NCBI GenBank assembly: GCA_902729315.2
Contig: LR746271.1
Coordinates: 3,494,001-3,558,000 of the forward strand
Source of the DNA: Spirodela intermedia
Lineage: Eukaryota > Streptophyta > Magnoliopsida > Alismatales > Araceae
Direction of reading: 5' to 3'
Length of the DNA: 64,000 nucleotides
Of the stretch, positions 1-12,300 are shown one piece after another. The notes beneath the pieces are model-generated. The model saw nothing but the letters and a program-made list of their open reading frames with translations, made no database searches and was not told the origin of the DNA. Each line of letters opens with the position of its first letter. Positions within the stretch are counted from its first letter, which is position 1. Both the position numbers and the translations under genes were made by a program.

Positions 1-1990
1 TTTTTTTCATTTATCTTAAAAATATGATGATAAAAATCATATAAATTCACATAAAATCACATTTTAACTAAAAAATCACATTAATCAACTGAAAACTAAT
101 TTTATAATTTAACACAAATATAAGTCTATTTATCATGAGTTAAGTCTAAAACTATATTATTTATTAATTATTAACTCATGATAATGAAGACTTATCAGTC
201 TCCCCCTCTTTACATTGCATCTTGTAGGTGGGCCCCCTCTCTTGATCTCTAGGTCCTCCTTTTGACTTGAGAGCATCTGGGGATTCTAATCTATTTAATC
301 TTCATTCTTGTATATATAGATCCCCATCAACCATCTCGGTAAATTCTGGTAAAAATGAGATATTTCATCCATCCACATCGACAATTCTCTTGCATTAAAT
401 GTGCCTTCTCACACTAGATGGAGAATCTCAAAGGTTCTCTACTTCAAAGGTGCAGTAGAGACACCCGTGATGCGATCACCTTCAGTTTTCCGCCACAGAG
501 AATCTTGGAATATAGTGAAGGATCCACCATGTCGTCTATTCCCAAGATATGATGATCCCCCATATTAAGATATGGAAGGTCTGACTTCTTGAATGCTGCG
601 AAGTCAGCGATCGCCCTGTAATTTAACATCCCATTAACGACCTGTAATTTAGTGCTTAATCAGAGATTCTGTATCACAGAATCGTCTGACATTGGAAATT
701 TTTACGGCTATCTTTTCTAAAATATTAATCCGACTGTTCTTTTCCATGGTCATGATTGCCAAATTCTAATGGTTTTGGTATGTCATTTGTTCATCTTATC
801 TACAAGTACATTTCATGATTGGTATCCTTCAAAACACTGAGTCCTCTTGATCCTCATTTCTTGCTGCAGAAGTCAAATTTATTTGAATTCCGTAATTTTT
901 CAATGTGTAACGTCTCTCTCTCACACACACACTCACTCGCATTTAGCATGCGATTGGTAAGATGGGGTGTTCTTGCATTGACGGGTATTTTACTCGATTC
1001 CAAGTGAATGGGCAGCTGTTTCTTTGACTTTTGGTCTCGGTACCCAATGAGGATGACTTTGCAAGGGGCTTCTTTCTTATTCTTCAAGGACTACCCTCTT
1101 TCTTCCGGTTTGACACATTATCGGGGAACACTAAAGCCTGGGATTTCTAGACGAACAGTCTGACCTAACATTCAAGCGTTTTTTACCTCGTGATATTCTG
1201 TTTGACCTCGAGAATTCCTCGAAAAATCGCAGGAGGTACATGATATGGGGCAAAGGCATGTTCTTGCACCTTCTCCCTTGACCAGGTCTAGAGAATCAGG
1301 CCTCTACTTGCCACGTCGCATCCTCCCTCACCCAACAGAGCTCCTCCCGCGGAGCTTTACCAACTGACAGTCGTCGGGACTTACGTGTCATTGCCTCTTC
1401 CCTCTAATCTTATTGAAAATGTGAATTGGCAGTTGAAATGACCTATTTAACCCGAACGTCTGTTTAGGGACACCTGCTTCATGCCTTCTGTCGTGCGGAG
1501 CGAAAGGGCCGAGATATCCCCTTAATGAGTTGGTCGGCAGGGGTAAAATGGTAACAATATACCCGGGTACTTTTTGTCGGGTGGACCCGCGAGGAAAGCA
1601 TGCCTCTCTATGCTCGAATTTATATGATTTAAATTTAAATGATTCCTCGAATTTATAATAATTAATAAAATAGACAAATGTCATCAATCATGCCGCTTTT
1701 GCACGGATAATAATGTGGCAACAGCGATAATTTATTTTTTTACTATAATCCAATTTATGGAATTAAATAATAATTCAGGAAAATAGCCACTGTTTGCCAC
1801 TTTTCACTTCAACTACCACTTTTTCGCCGTTTATTCCCGCCGGCCATCGCCGCCTCCGGGATTCCCCTGCCACATCACCTCTCACTGAGAGCACAAATGA
1901 CTACACTACCCACAGTGTGGACCTCACCTCCGTCCCTATTGACGGATATTTAATGGCATAAGAGTAATACAAATGTATCTCAGGGTTCTT
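1..1990. other. Intergenic region, no gene seen
   Basis: AT-rich DNA with short random open frames only. None has family-like composition, and none is joined by plausible splice sites. It holds one copy of a dispersed repeat (930-1090) and, at its right edge, the likely promoter of the copper transporter gene. Confidence 0.6.
930..1090 (+). repeat. Dispersed repeat, copy A
   Basis: This stretch aligns, same orientation, with 8311-8486. Shared blocks include the GCATTTAGCA start, TTGGTAAGATGGG, ATTTTACTC, GACTTTTGGTC and a TCTTATT end, with small indels; by eye about three quarters of positions agree. In both copies a CT/CA-rich tract lies just before. No coding frame is conserved between the copies. 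It may be a fragment of an old transposable element or of a segmental duplication. Confidence 0.7.
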
Positions 1991-1998
1991 CTATAAGT
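1991..1998 (+). promoter_or_regulatory. TATA-like box of COPT5-like gene
   Basis: CTATAAGT lies about 140 bases before the COPT5-like start codon. Transcription from about 30 bases downstream would give a roughly 110-base leader containing the CT tract at 2083-2116. Position and sequence fit a TATA box; there is no direct evidence of the start site. Confidence 0.45.
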
Positions 1999-2080
1999 GA
2001 TACTCCGGTTACCCGCATTCGGAGCTATCCATTCCTTCTCCGGCACTCCCTCCTCCGCCTCTCCCCTCCTGTCTCTTCAA

Positions 2081-2082
<2 letters not shown>

Positions 2083-2116
<34 letters not shown>
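2083..2116 (+). repeat. (CT)n microsatellite in the leader
   Basis: An uninterrupted CT dinucleotide run sits between the TATA-like box and the COPT5-like start codon. Pyrimidine-rich leaders of this kind recur upstream of several genes in the window. Confidence 0.9.
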
Positions 2117-2119
<3 letters not shown>

Positions 2120-2134
2120 CCCGAGATTGGCAAG

Positions 2135-2572
2135 ATGATGCACATGACCTTCTACTGGAGCAGGAAGGTGACGCTGCTGCTCGATTCATGGCGGACGGAG
2201 ACGTGGACGGGATACACCGTCTCGCTCCTGGCCGTCTTCCTCTGCGCTGCCTTCTACCAGTACATGGAGGACCGTCGGATCCGCTTCAAGGCCATCACCC
2301 TTCTGAAGCCCGCCCCTCTGCCCCACGCCTCGGTCGAGGCCCCCCTCCTCGGCATCGTCTCCGTCCGCCGCGCCGCCGCCGTGAGGACCGCCGTCGCGGT
2401 CCTCTTCGGAGTCAACTCGGCGATCGGATACCTCCTGATGCTCGCCATCATGTCCTTCAACGGCGGCGTGTTCATCTCCGTCGTGGTGGGCCTCGCCAGC
2501 GGATACCTCGCCTTCAGAAGCAGCGGGGAGGAGGATCTCATCGCCGTCGAGAACCCTTGCGCCTGCGCCTGA
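2135..2572 (+). CDS. COPT5: COPT5-like copper transporter (Ctr family)
   Basis: This single-exon gene encodes 145 residues. The protein begins MMHMTFYW, the Met-rich copper-capturing N-terminus typical of plant COPT5. It has three predicted membrane segments: about residues 24-43, 84-107 and 110-127. The second carries the Ctr selectivity motif MxxxM (M102, M106) and the third the GxxxG packing motif (G119, G123); the C-terminus ends in a CxC copper-binding pair (CACA). Ctr proteins work as trimers moving Cu(I) into the cytosol. COPT5 of Arabidopsis exports copper from the vacuole or prevacuolar compartment, so that location is inferred by homology. I chose the internal ATG at 2135 over an in-frame codon at 1997 because the conserved N-terminus starts there and the stretch before it reads as leader with a CT tract. 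Confidence 0.95.
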   Translation: MMHMTFYWSRKVTLLLDSWRTETWTGYTVSLLAVFLCAAFYQYMEDRRIRFKAITLLKPAPLPHASVEAPLLGIVSVRRAAAVRTAVAVLFGVNSAIGYLLMLAIMSFNGGVFISVVVGLASGYLAFRSSGEEDLIAVENPCACA

Positions 2573-3904
2573 TCGGATCTCGCGCCGTCGCCGGTCATCT
2601 TAACTTCACTCTCTGCTTTTTTCGCGGATACTCTGGTGTCCGATCTGTTTGTACTCGTGTTCCTCTTTGTTCTTCCCAAATCTCCGCTAATAATCTCAAG
2701 ATATATGTCGACGGCCTCCGTAAATTGTTACGTCTAGTTATTTACACCAGGGTTGAAATCGGGGAGGAATAGAACCCTAGACCGGAAAGATGCCTGTGAT
2801 GGAAAACTAGTATCGCCCTCTTGAATCCCGAGAATCCTCCCAGAATATGAGCCAAATCATCCCGATCTGCTTAGGAGGAACTCTCAATCCAACATGGAGA
2901 GATCATCTTCGAGAGATCACATCTTCTCAACTGAACACTGTGCTTCGTCCATCCTCATTCATTGCTTGCTTTCAACTCATCCGCCATGAATCTATCCTTT
3001 CTTTTTCCACATTTTGATCTGGATAGCTCATAAACACATATCATCACCATATCTTTTTCTTTTTTTGTTCTTCTTCCAAGATCCCATGCCCTCTTCATTT
3101 CTCTATTCGATTTTTCTTCTTTATATTTCGTTCAACTTGATTCAGTCCTTCAGACTTGCCAATATTTCTTGCGTGAGTGCATGTTCTGAATCTTCTGAAA
3201 CCATTCAGATTTCTCACCTCTCAGAGACTAATCCACAGAAAACAAGAGGAAAGGTGACACAACGTCGATGGAGAAAATCACAATGTCCGAGGTTGAATCC
3301 ACCAAGCTCAAACCTGGATGAAGAAATCGAGCCTTGAGTCCACGATTATCAGGGAGCTATCGAATTCACGAGGAGAAGCTCTAAGAGTAGAGAAAACTGG
3401 TGATGCTTAACTCAACTTCTCCTTGGTTGTAAAAGGGTGCGGGGGGTAAATTAGTCTTCTCACACTTTAGTGGGGTCCAATAAGATTTTAGGTCAATCTT
3501 TTGGCATTCTCTTTTTAGGGCCCAGTTTCCGAATGGGTGGGCCTCTGATTCTGGGCTATATGAGGAAAGAAACACTCTCTGCACCTTCCTCTGAAACCGT
3601 ACATAACAACAAGAGGTAGCGAACAGTCCTTGCTACGTAACTGGTAGACACTTTGTGTAGATTGGACGATTCGGGGACACGCGCATTGTAGGTGTTTCCT
3701 CCCCATTCTCTCTCTCAGCGTCTCCCACACTGCGGCGTGGGAACATCATCATCTCTTCTGCGGGGGTATCCAAATGTCCGTACAACCTAATGCCCGGGGG
3801 ACGCCAGATGTGTTACTCTCACCCCCCCCCCCCGGCCTCCCTTCCCTTCCCCAAACAAGAGAGGTAGGTGTCGCAGAGAACCTCTCTCTCTCTCTATCTG
3901 TTCC
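2573..3904. other. Intergenic region between convergent genes
   Basis: This stretch holds the 3' ends of the COPT5-like gene (from the left) and the kinase gene (from the right). I see no gene in it. A run of 12 C residues occurs at 3822-3833. Short open frames here look like chance. Confidence 0.6.
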
Positions 3905-6587
3905 CTATGCTCCCCTACCGCGGCTTCGGGCCTTGGGAGAGCTTCTGTAGACGGCGGTGTCGGTGACGCTTACCGGCTTGGGAGATCGCACTTCGAGCCC
4001 ACTCCCACGGCGGCGCCGCCGTTGCCCCGCCTCCTCCCCCTCCTCCTCCTCCTTCTCCCCTCGCCGGAGAACCCTGTTCATCCTCGCCGGCTGAGCTTCC
4101 CCCGCCGCAACCTCCTCCTCCCCCCGCCGGAGAACCCTGTTCATCCTCACCGGCGGCGGTTCTGCCGCCGCCTCCTTCTCCCCTCGCCGGAGAACCCTGT
4201 TCATCCTCGCCGGCAGAGCTTCCTTCGCTGCCGCCTCCTCCGGCGGCGACAAGACGGTGAAGACGAAGGTGCCGACGTGGAAGTCGTCGAGGAGGAGGAG
4301 GGGCTCGAGGGCGTCTACGACGGCCTTCATGGTGGGGCGGCCCTTGGGGTTGCGGCTGAGGCACTGGGCGGCGAGGGCGGCGGCGCTCTGGGCCCCACTG
4401 GGGGAGTACTGGCCCTCCAGCGTGGGGTCCATTATCCGGCCCAACCGCTTCGTGTTGGTCAACCACGGCTGGGCCCACTCCACCAGATTCTGCTCCCGCC
4501 CGTTCCGGCTCCGGTCAACGGACCGCCGCCCAGACAGCAGCTCCAGCAGCACCACCCCGAAACTGTACACGTCGCTCTTCGCCGTCAGATGACCTGCAAC
4601 CATCCATCCCATAAAACTCGTGAACCAGCTCGGCCTTTTTTTACCTTGTTTGGCATATTTAATGAAGCAATCGATCATCTCATCGGCTAATAGCAATTTT
4701 ATGAAAAAAAGGGTCAGCGAGCTAAGATAATTCCAAATTTGATAATCAAAAAAAGAATTCCCAAGTTAATAGCAAAAAAAAAAAATTCAAATTTGCTGCG
4801 CAAAATCAGCACATTTAACAGGCGTGCCCCAGGAAATTATCTTACAACAACAACAAAATGGTACATCCCACCAACTTCGGTTAAATTTGGAATAAAAAAA
4901 AAAAAAAGAGGATGTTGTCAGCAAAATCACACGTGTCGATTTTATTTATTTTATTTTATTTTAAAAAAAGATGATTCTGGAATTGTGTTCTGGAAGAATA
5001 CGTAAACCCCCGGAAGAGGACAGAATTAACCTGAAGAGAAAATGAAATCGTATGAGTTACGAGAATGGTCTCGCCTCAATTAACTTGGCATGCAAGGCTA
5101 GCATATTTACTTGGTGCAACATAAGTTGACCGATCAACGTGGTCACGCTGTTGCCACACCAACTCCGTACACGAGGCTACAGACCCTAGGTCAACCCCAT
5201 GCTATATTTCCAAATATTTATGCAAATGTGGTACCTTTCCAAAAGAGAATTAAAAGCGACGTTGTGCCAATAAAATCGCCGAAAAACTGTCAAGCCTACC
5301 CAAATTATGGTCAACCAATTTTATGCGTAACTTCTACTCTTAGAGAGAGAGAGAGAGAGAGAGAGGAAAGGGTACCCGTCATGATGTACTCGGGGGCGGC
5401 GTAGCCTTGGGTGCCCATGACTCTGGTAGAGACGTGGGTCTCCTCCCCCTGGGGACCGTCCTTGGCCAGCCCGAAATCGGAGAGCTTCGCCTTGTAATCC
5501 TAAAGACCAGGAGGGAGAAGAGGGAAGAGATCGAGATGATGATGATGAAGAAGAAGAAGGTGGAGGAGTGAGGAAGGAGGGAGAAGGGGGAGGGGAGGAG
5601 CTTACGCAGTCCAGCAAGATGTTGGAGGCCTTAAAATCCCGGTAGATGACGGGCTTTTCAGCCTCGTGGAGGAAAGCTAGCCCCTTCGCCGCCCCCACCG
5701 CGATCTTCAGCCTCGTCATCCAAGGCAGCGACGCGAAAAATCCTGCCAGCAAGAGCATTGGCAGACCTGAAGAGACAGATATATACATATAGATAGAGAG
5801 AGAGAGAGGTAGATAGATAGATAGATATAGCTATATAGATAGATAGTTAGATAGGTAGATAGATAGATAGACATAGCTATATAGATTAGGTAGGTAGGTA
5901 GGTAGATAGATAGATAGGCGAGGCTCAGAGGGAGGAACAAGCATTACTTCTGAAGAGATGGTTCTCCAGGCTGCCCCTGGCCATGAACTCGTACACGAGA
6001 AGGCGGTGCTCTTCCTCGCAGCAGTAGCCTATGAGCTTGACGAGGTTGGGGTGACTCAGCTGGCCCAGGAAGATCACCTCCGCCTGAGGAATCAGACGAC
6101 CAACGGCGGTGAATCAGCGCGGGGATCGGTCAATGACGAGCATCGCTCTCCGACGACGGCGGCGCCGCCGGCGGAGGATCGTTCTTACCAGCCATTCGCG
6201 GTGGCCCTGGTGGCCCTCCTTGTCGAGCAGCTTCACGGCCACCTGCTGCGCCTTCAGCCCCGGCCGGAGCTTCTCGTCCACGAACCCCTTGTACACCGGC
6301 CCGAAGCCGCCCTCTCCGATGAGATGGCCGCTGGAGAAGTGCTGCGTCACCGTCTTCAGCTCCGCCAGCGTGAAGACATGAAGGTCAGCGCCGACGAGGG
6401 ACAGTGAGAGGTCCTCCGGCGAGAAGGCGGCGCCGCCGTTGAAGCTAGCGTCGGAGAAGGACGACCGCCGGAGCGATCTCTGCTTGGCATGGACGGCGCC
6501 GCCGGCCACCGAGGGGCTGTCCCCCACTCTACCGTAGCAGGCGAAGAACCTCCTCCATGAGAGATTACTCTTCTTCTCCATCCCCAT
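3905..6587 (-). CDS. RIPK-like receptor-like cytoplasmic kinase (RLCK VII)
   Basis: Five exons, read right to left: 6587-6189, 6083-5948, 5742-5606, 5499-5376 and 4593-3905, giving 494 residues. The N-terminal block with [11 protein letters not shown] before the kinase domain matches Arabidopsis RIPK and its close RLCK-VII relatives. Visible kinase features are the Gly loop [11 protein letters not shown] (91-101), ATP-binding Lys119, catalytic YRDFKASN with Asp214 (RD type), DFG at 232-234 and the [14 protein letters not shown] activation segment/P+1 loop. It lacks a transmembrane or ectodomain segment. RIPK-type kinases act at the plasma membrane in immune and ROS signalling; that role is inferred. 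Starting at 6587 gives Gly2, which could be acylated; ATG 6581 is an alternative. After the kinase domain comes an unusual tail with three copies of [10 protein letters not shown] (residues 395-404, 415-424, 436-445), then an Arg-rich run. The tail is not known to me from relatives. Confidence 0.92.
4056..4215 (-). repeat. In-frame tandem repeat in kinase C-terminal exon
   Basis: Three copies of a ~60-base unit; the conserved 23-base core lies at 4063-4085, 4126-4148 and 4186-4208 (periods 63 and 60, both multiples of three). Each encodes [10 protein letters not shown] flanked by Ala/Glu/Pro-rich spacers. The period keeps the frame, so copy number can change without breaking the kinase gene. 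Confidence 0.9.
5783..5932 (+). repeat. GATA/TAGA tetranucleotide microsatellite
   Basis: Interrupted runs of GATA and GGTA units, starting with a GA tract, fill most of the kinase intron between exons 2 and 3. It is a length-variable locus inside a 205-base intron. Confidence 0.9.
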
Positions 6588-8914
6588 ACTCCGCCGCCCG
6601 GGAGGAGCGGAGAAGACCAGACTCGCCGCCGCAGACGGCGGCGGCAAGAGAAGCCCTCCCTGAAATTGCAATCGTCAGGAAGCGGTAGGCACTGCGACGA
6701 CGATCCCTTCAAGTAAACCGCCCAAATATATTCGTACGCCGCTCGCCGCTCGCCGCTCGCCGCCAACCACTCTACCCGATATGTAGAAGATTTCGCCGGA
6801 GACGCCGTCATCTTCTTCGGCGACCATGAGAATACCCATTCTACCCCTTGACCTCGCCCACTGCTAGAACTAGCTGTCAGCAAGCCGGGCCGGCCTCCGA
6901 GTTAAAATCCGGCCCGAAGACATCCTAAGCCTATAAACGACTGCGGGCGCGCTTTGGGGGGCCAACCCCGAATACCGGGTTGGGCCCGCCCGGATCGCCT
7001 ACCCCTACCAGCTCACGCCTGGGGCCTTTTCTTTATTATTTTCCGTGACGTGCACTTTAAAAATTTATCGATATGTCCTCATCGGTGACCCGAATGGTTC
7101 AAAAACACCAACCCCCGTTGAAGCCTTCTCCGGACAAAATCAACAGCTACAAAGGTTGTAATTGCTGCTAGGAGAATTTTTGTTTTCTACAAGGGACATA
7201 AATGAAAATTTTAAAAATTGGACCGTCCACCTCGGAGTCCGACGCGGCGTCTAATCTAACGTCATTCCGGCAACGGCGGGGGAGCTACCGGCGCTTCCAG
7301 AAGCTGCCTCCGTCACCCGCGGAGCGCTGACGTGGACGGCCGGGGGCCGCTTCCTCGCCGTAGAGGGAGAAGACGACACCGGAGATGCCGCGCTCCACCG
7401 CACATCCGGTTATGGGGATGCCTTTCGGCCGCAGGGAGAGATAGCCCCACCGGGCCCCCGTCCGGTCATCGGGATGTTTTTTGGCCGCCGGAAGAGAAAG
7501 CCCCGCCGCCGGCGGGGCGATCTTTGTGGCTGCAGCTGCAGTGGATTTGTTCCGACACCGCGAGGTCGTTTCTGAGGGTTCTCTGTGGGGCCCGGATATT
7601 GTGGGGCCCCGGCTGCGCTCATATTTTTCTGGGTTCTTGAATGGTGGGCCCACGTTCCACAAGGCCCGACTCGACGCTGCCTTTCGCCCTCCTACGACCC
7701 ATAGTGGGTAGAGATAGAGAGAGAGAGAGAGACAGAGAGACAGAGCTACGGTCGTCTTTCTCGGTATTAAGGACGACGACGACGACGGAGATAGAGAGAG
7801 AAAGGGGGGGAGAGAGAGAGACGTCGTCGTAGATCTAATCTCTTCTCCGCGAAGATTTCTTCCCTCCCATCCTCGTGAAGTATGGGCGGGGGCTGACCGG
7901 TGGCGGGTTAGGTGGGGATGTGGTCTGGCATCCCCATTTCGGTTCACTCTCTCGAATCTTCGAGATATTTGTTCTAAAATATTTAATATATTACAAAGAT
8001 CATTTTAAATAAGAGAAGAAAACTGGAATATACAATTTTCTCTCCTCCCCAACTGCACCTGACTAGGACGAATCGTCGCTCCGGAACCATTTTCGGGCTT
8101 TTTCTTCGACCCAAGCCTGGTCGGTCCGCAACTAGTTGTCATCTCGGACCCGCCCCGGGATACGATCATCGATCCTTATTAGCCCTAGCCCTCACGATAG
8201 GAAGAAAGAAAGAGAAAGAAAGAAAGACAGCGAGAGAGAGAGAGAGCCTTTTTACCAACCTTGAGGATAGCGAAAGATCCCAATGGGTCCCATTCTGCTC
8301 TCTCTCTCTGGCATTTAGCAGCAAATGCAGTTGGTAAGATGGGTTGCTCTTGTATTTAGATGGCCATTTTACTCCATTCAAACTGGACAAGGGGGAAGTT
8401 GAGCGGCTGTTTCTGACTTTTGGTCGTGGTGTCCCGAGGTTGACTTTTCAAGGGAGCTTATCTCTTATTAAACAAGGACCTATCAAGAAAAGACCGGAGG
8501 TGAAGCGCAGGCCATACCCGAGGTTAGCAGGCGTCTTCCATCCATCAGAGACAGAGAGAAGAGTGAGTAGACTTCAAGTCACGGACCCGGTTGACCAGAC
8601 CCGACAGACACTCCGGCCAGCCGTCGGTCCTCTGCCCCTAATAAAAAGGAGAATGGGCGGCGATGATAGAAAGGCTGAGGAATCTGAGCACTCCATTGGA
8701 TGGACCCACCTGGGGAAATGATTGAGAAACCACCACGACCCAGAATACGCCCTGAATTTCTTCCCATCTTATTTTTCCTTCTCTTATTCGATCTTTCCTT
8801 TTCCAGAAAAAACTAATAGGAAAGGAGCCTAAAGCGAAGCAAAATTAAGTCGGAGCGGGACCACGACCCCGATATAAAGAATATTGCGAAGAGATAAATC
8901 AAATAAATAAAGAA

Positions 8915-8950
<36 letters not shown>

Positions 8951-9345
8951 CTGGCTGGTCTCGCACTTCAACTTTACACTCGATTGAATACCCTCTGCAC
9001 AGAGCTCCCCTTCCGCCGGTTCAAAGATTTCGCCCCGAAAACTTTACACCTGCAAATCCCAACGCAACCCTCAGCGCAAGAGATATAGAGAGAGAGAGAG
9101 AGATTATATACACAGCGGCAGCTCACCTCTCGGCTTTTGACCCGGAAAAATATATACAAGATTCAGGACCACTGCGTTGACCAGAAAGGGATTGGGAGAA
9201 TAGTGGAAAAGAGTGGTTAGAGGGAGAAACTAGATAAATAATGAAAAACAAGAGACTGTCGGGTCAGTCCACGGGAGATTTTTATTTTTTATTTTTTTAA
9301 AATGTACCTCAAAAAATGTAGCCGCTGGCTCTGGGGAAACATGTA
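6588..9345. other. Gene-poor stretch between kinase promoter and exportin-t 3' end
   Basis: The left part holds the leader and promoter of the kinase gene. The part around 7260-7950 is GC-rich and gives long overlapping open frames on both strands. Their low-complexity Ser/Arg/Pro/Gly composition marks them as composition artefacts. The second copy of the dispersed repeat lies at 8311-8486. GA tracts occur at about 7710-7830, 8919-8944 and 9089-9103. I see no gene. Confidence 0.55.
8311..8486 (+). repeat. Dispersed repeat, copy B
   Basis: Counterpart of 930-1090, same orientation, about 7.4 kb away. The copy is slightly longer because of small insertions. See copy A for the shared blocks. 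Confidence 0.7.
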
Positions 9346-12300
9346 TTATCTGAAATGGAAGCTGCCATTCTGCTTTTGCCTCAGATTATGAATGAGGGAT
9401 TGATAGAACGACTTCAACCCCTCCATGCTGTTACCCTGAAGAACCAACAATATCAATATATATATATATATATATTATGAGACCTTTTGTAATCCATCTT
9501 AACCCAGATGTCAAACATTGAAATAATGAGCACGAGGATCCCGGGTATTATTCTAACCACACCTGGCAACCCATAGCTCTCTCTCTAATCAAGCAGGAAG
9601 ATTGACTCATTGATTCAATAATTACTGCCATTCATAGCAGCTTTTATTTATATGAAAGACAGGGACAGGAGCATGAGCTGGCCAGTCGTCGTCACTCACC
9701 TGCAGCTTCTGCCGGAAAACTTCCACTAAATCTTGGGGGCAGTGAGCGGCCACAGCGAAGTGATGGAGGAAGGCATCGCCAAACTTCTCGTGCATGGCCT
9801 TCTGGGCCGCTAGAATCTCTCCAAAGAGCAAGACCTGCGGCAGGAGCAGTTCATCATCATAGGAGGAGGCGGGCCTTTTTCTACCTTTTTCTACCCCGAT
9901 TCTCCCTCTCTTTCCCCCCAAAAATATGTTGCACCAGGAGATATAATACCATGTTTACCATTTTAATTATCCAACTCAGAGACTTCAACTTACTAATTCA
10001 TGGGAGAGAGAGGGAATGGAAGTCCTCTTTCAGAACGAGTCACAGATGGCAATGCGTGAGGCGTGAAGAAATTCACAAATTTTCCAACAGAATTTATTCC
10101 GGCACAAGAATTTGTGAATTTTCTCGTTTCAAAGAAAATAGCAAACTTAAACTGAAATAAATAATAAAGAGAAATAATTGAGGTAAAAATTGAAAAAATG
10201 GGAAAAAAGAAAGGAAAAATAAGAGCTTACAGTGTTTGCGTCTCGAAGGTCAAACGACTTGTCAACTACACTGTACAAGCAGCAGTTGGTGGCGAATGTC
10301 TCGATAATGAATTTCCGGAACCCAGGAACCTGAAAAAATAGACAAAATATTTCAAAAAAATCCGTGGAGAAAAATGAACGGCAAAGAGAAAAAATACTGC
10401 CGCAAAAGAAAGATTAATGAAAAAGCTTCTCGACCTTGTCAAGATTCTCGACCTTGTCACACCAATCTTTGGTAAATCTGACGAGGATATGTACACAAGT
10501 CTGAAAAATAGGCACAGAGAAATGTAAATCTGGTCTGGTGAGGAACGAACCCAACTCAAGAGGGGCCATCTAGAAGAAAATGCTGCGCTCACCTTTCTCA
10601 CTACCATATCTTTATGACTACAAGACGAGAACAGAAGCATCTGTATAATAATATCCAAGTACCCACGACTCTTTGGTGCAAGAAGAATCGAAGAGAGATC
10701 GTGGGTGGCCACAACGTGGAGAAATGTGAACAGCGTTTTCTCAAGCTCCTGCAGTTCTCGAATTTCCTACAAAATCACAGAATTTGGCGCATGCCCATAT
10801 TAGGAAATAACCTGATAAGGAGTGTTTAGGGCATCAGAAGGCGTGCAACCTCAAATAACCATTGAGATCTGAGAGTTTAGCCGTGAACACTGGAGGACTT
10901 TATTTTGGTTTTTAAAAAGAGGAAACTAATAAACGACCCCGCGAGAAATTTATCCAAAGAACAAGAAAAGACTCAGCATTGATAATGATTATTTGCTTAC
11001 ACATTCTACTTATATGCCCTCAGCAGTTTCAGAATTAAGAGATCAAAAGTTCATCCCATCTATAACTGGATAGCTGTTTCATTTATGGGAAAGATGCCGA
11101 GGGCTGATGAAATCCTAATTATTATTATTTACTATGATTAAATCATAAAACTGCATGAAGGGGGAAGGGGGGGGGGGGGGAATAGGGTGCGTTTCCATTT
11201 CATTGCTACCATTCAAGTTTTGATGGATTTTACTACATTCAATCATAAATGTCATCGAAGGGCGTCTTCCTGTGGATGCAAGGAATTGGGATTCCTTACC
11301 ACAACCGATCTAAATCTCAAGGTGACGGAAAAAGAAAACTATCCTCAAAATAAGGATTCTTCTCAAATGATTTGCTCTGCATTATGTGGTGCTGTTGCCA
11401 AAACCCGACAGAATGGAAGAGCTGCAAGGCCATCCAGTCTATGGTATTAATTCACAGTAGGCTGAAGACTTTTTTCCGAAGTAGGCGATACCACAGCATT
11501 AAATATTCACAGCAGAAACGTGCAGCAACCCAAAAAAACAGGCAAGCCGCTTAATACACAGAGTCCACATATTCATGCATCATATACTGATTTGAAATGA
11601 AGGGACAATAAAAATAAAATCATGCATGGCATATATTTCACGATCTTCAGAAAAACAATCCAGAGAAAACCTACCTCAACGTTGCCACCAGGTGCTGAGG
11701 GAAATCCATCCTTTGGAAGAATAGAAAACATTCTGCTTGCCACCGTGGGAAAGATATCCTCTAGTATGCCACCCACGGAAGTATTGAATTTGCATATCAG
11801 TTGATTTATGAGTAAAAGAAACTCCACCATTTCTTTTGGCTGCATTCATCACAGTTTGGAGCATCAAGCGCAAGCAAATGTGCTCGAAAGACATTAGGGA
11901 TTATTTCCGATGAATACAGGTGGACCCGCAGAAGGGAGGAAGAAACTATGAGATTCACGAGAAATTCTTACATTTTGAATAGCCATGTACAAAAACTATG
12001 AGGATTTTGGCCTTTGTAGTTCAGAATGATCGTCAATCTGCCAACCGCTCGTTGGTTTTATATGCACTTTTAAATGGAATTTTTTTTTTGAGTAATTTGA
12101 GCTGAGAAGCAGATGGCAAAATATCTAAGTTGGGCCAAGATATCTAGGAATGGTTTCCCCAATGGAATCCCCTTTTCTCCTGTTCAAGAAAGGCAACGGC
12201 CTTCTTCAAGCATTCTAGAGCACGTACGGTATATAGCCAGAAGCACAACTATACGAGATTTCTTTATTTCTCACATTCCCATACTTGAATCCAAACTCTA

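Noticed and set aside
2188-2772. 194-codon plus frame overlapping COPT5
   Set aside because: Out of frame with the well-supported copper transporter; Arg/Pro-rich shadow.
4022-4690. 222-codon plus-strand frame
   Set aside because: Exactly antisense to the kinase exon 5; Leu/Pro/Arg-rich shadow of GC-rich repeats.
7285-7947. 220-codon minus-strand open frame with overlapping plus frames
   Set aside because: Low-complexity Ser/Arg/Pro sequence in GC-rich DNA, open in several frames at once; no domain, no splice partners.
8344-8721. 125-codon plus frame over repeat copy B
   Set aside because: Copy A of the repeat does not keep the frame, and no family resemblance is visible.
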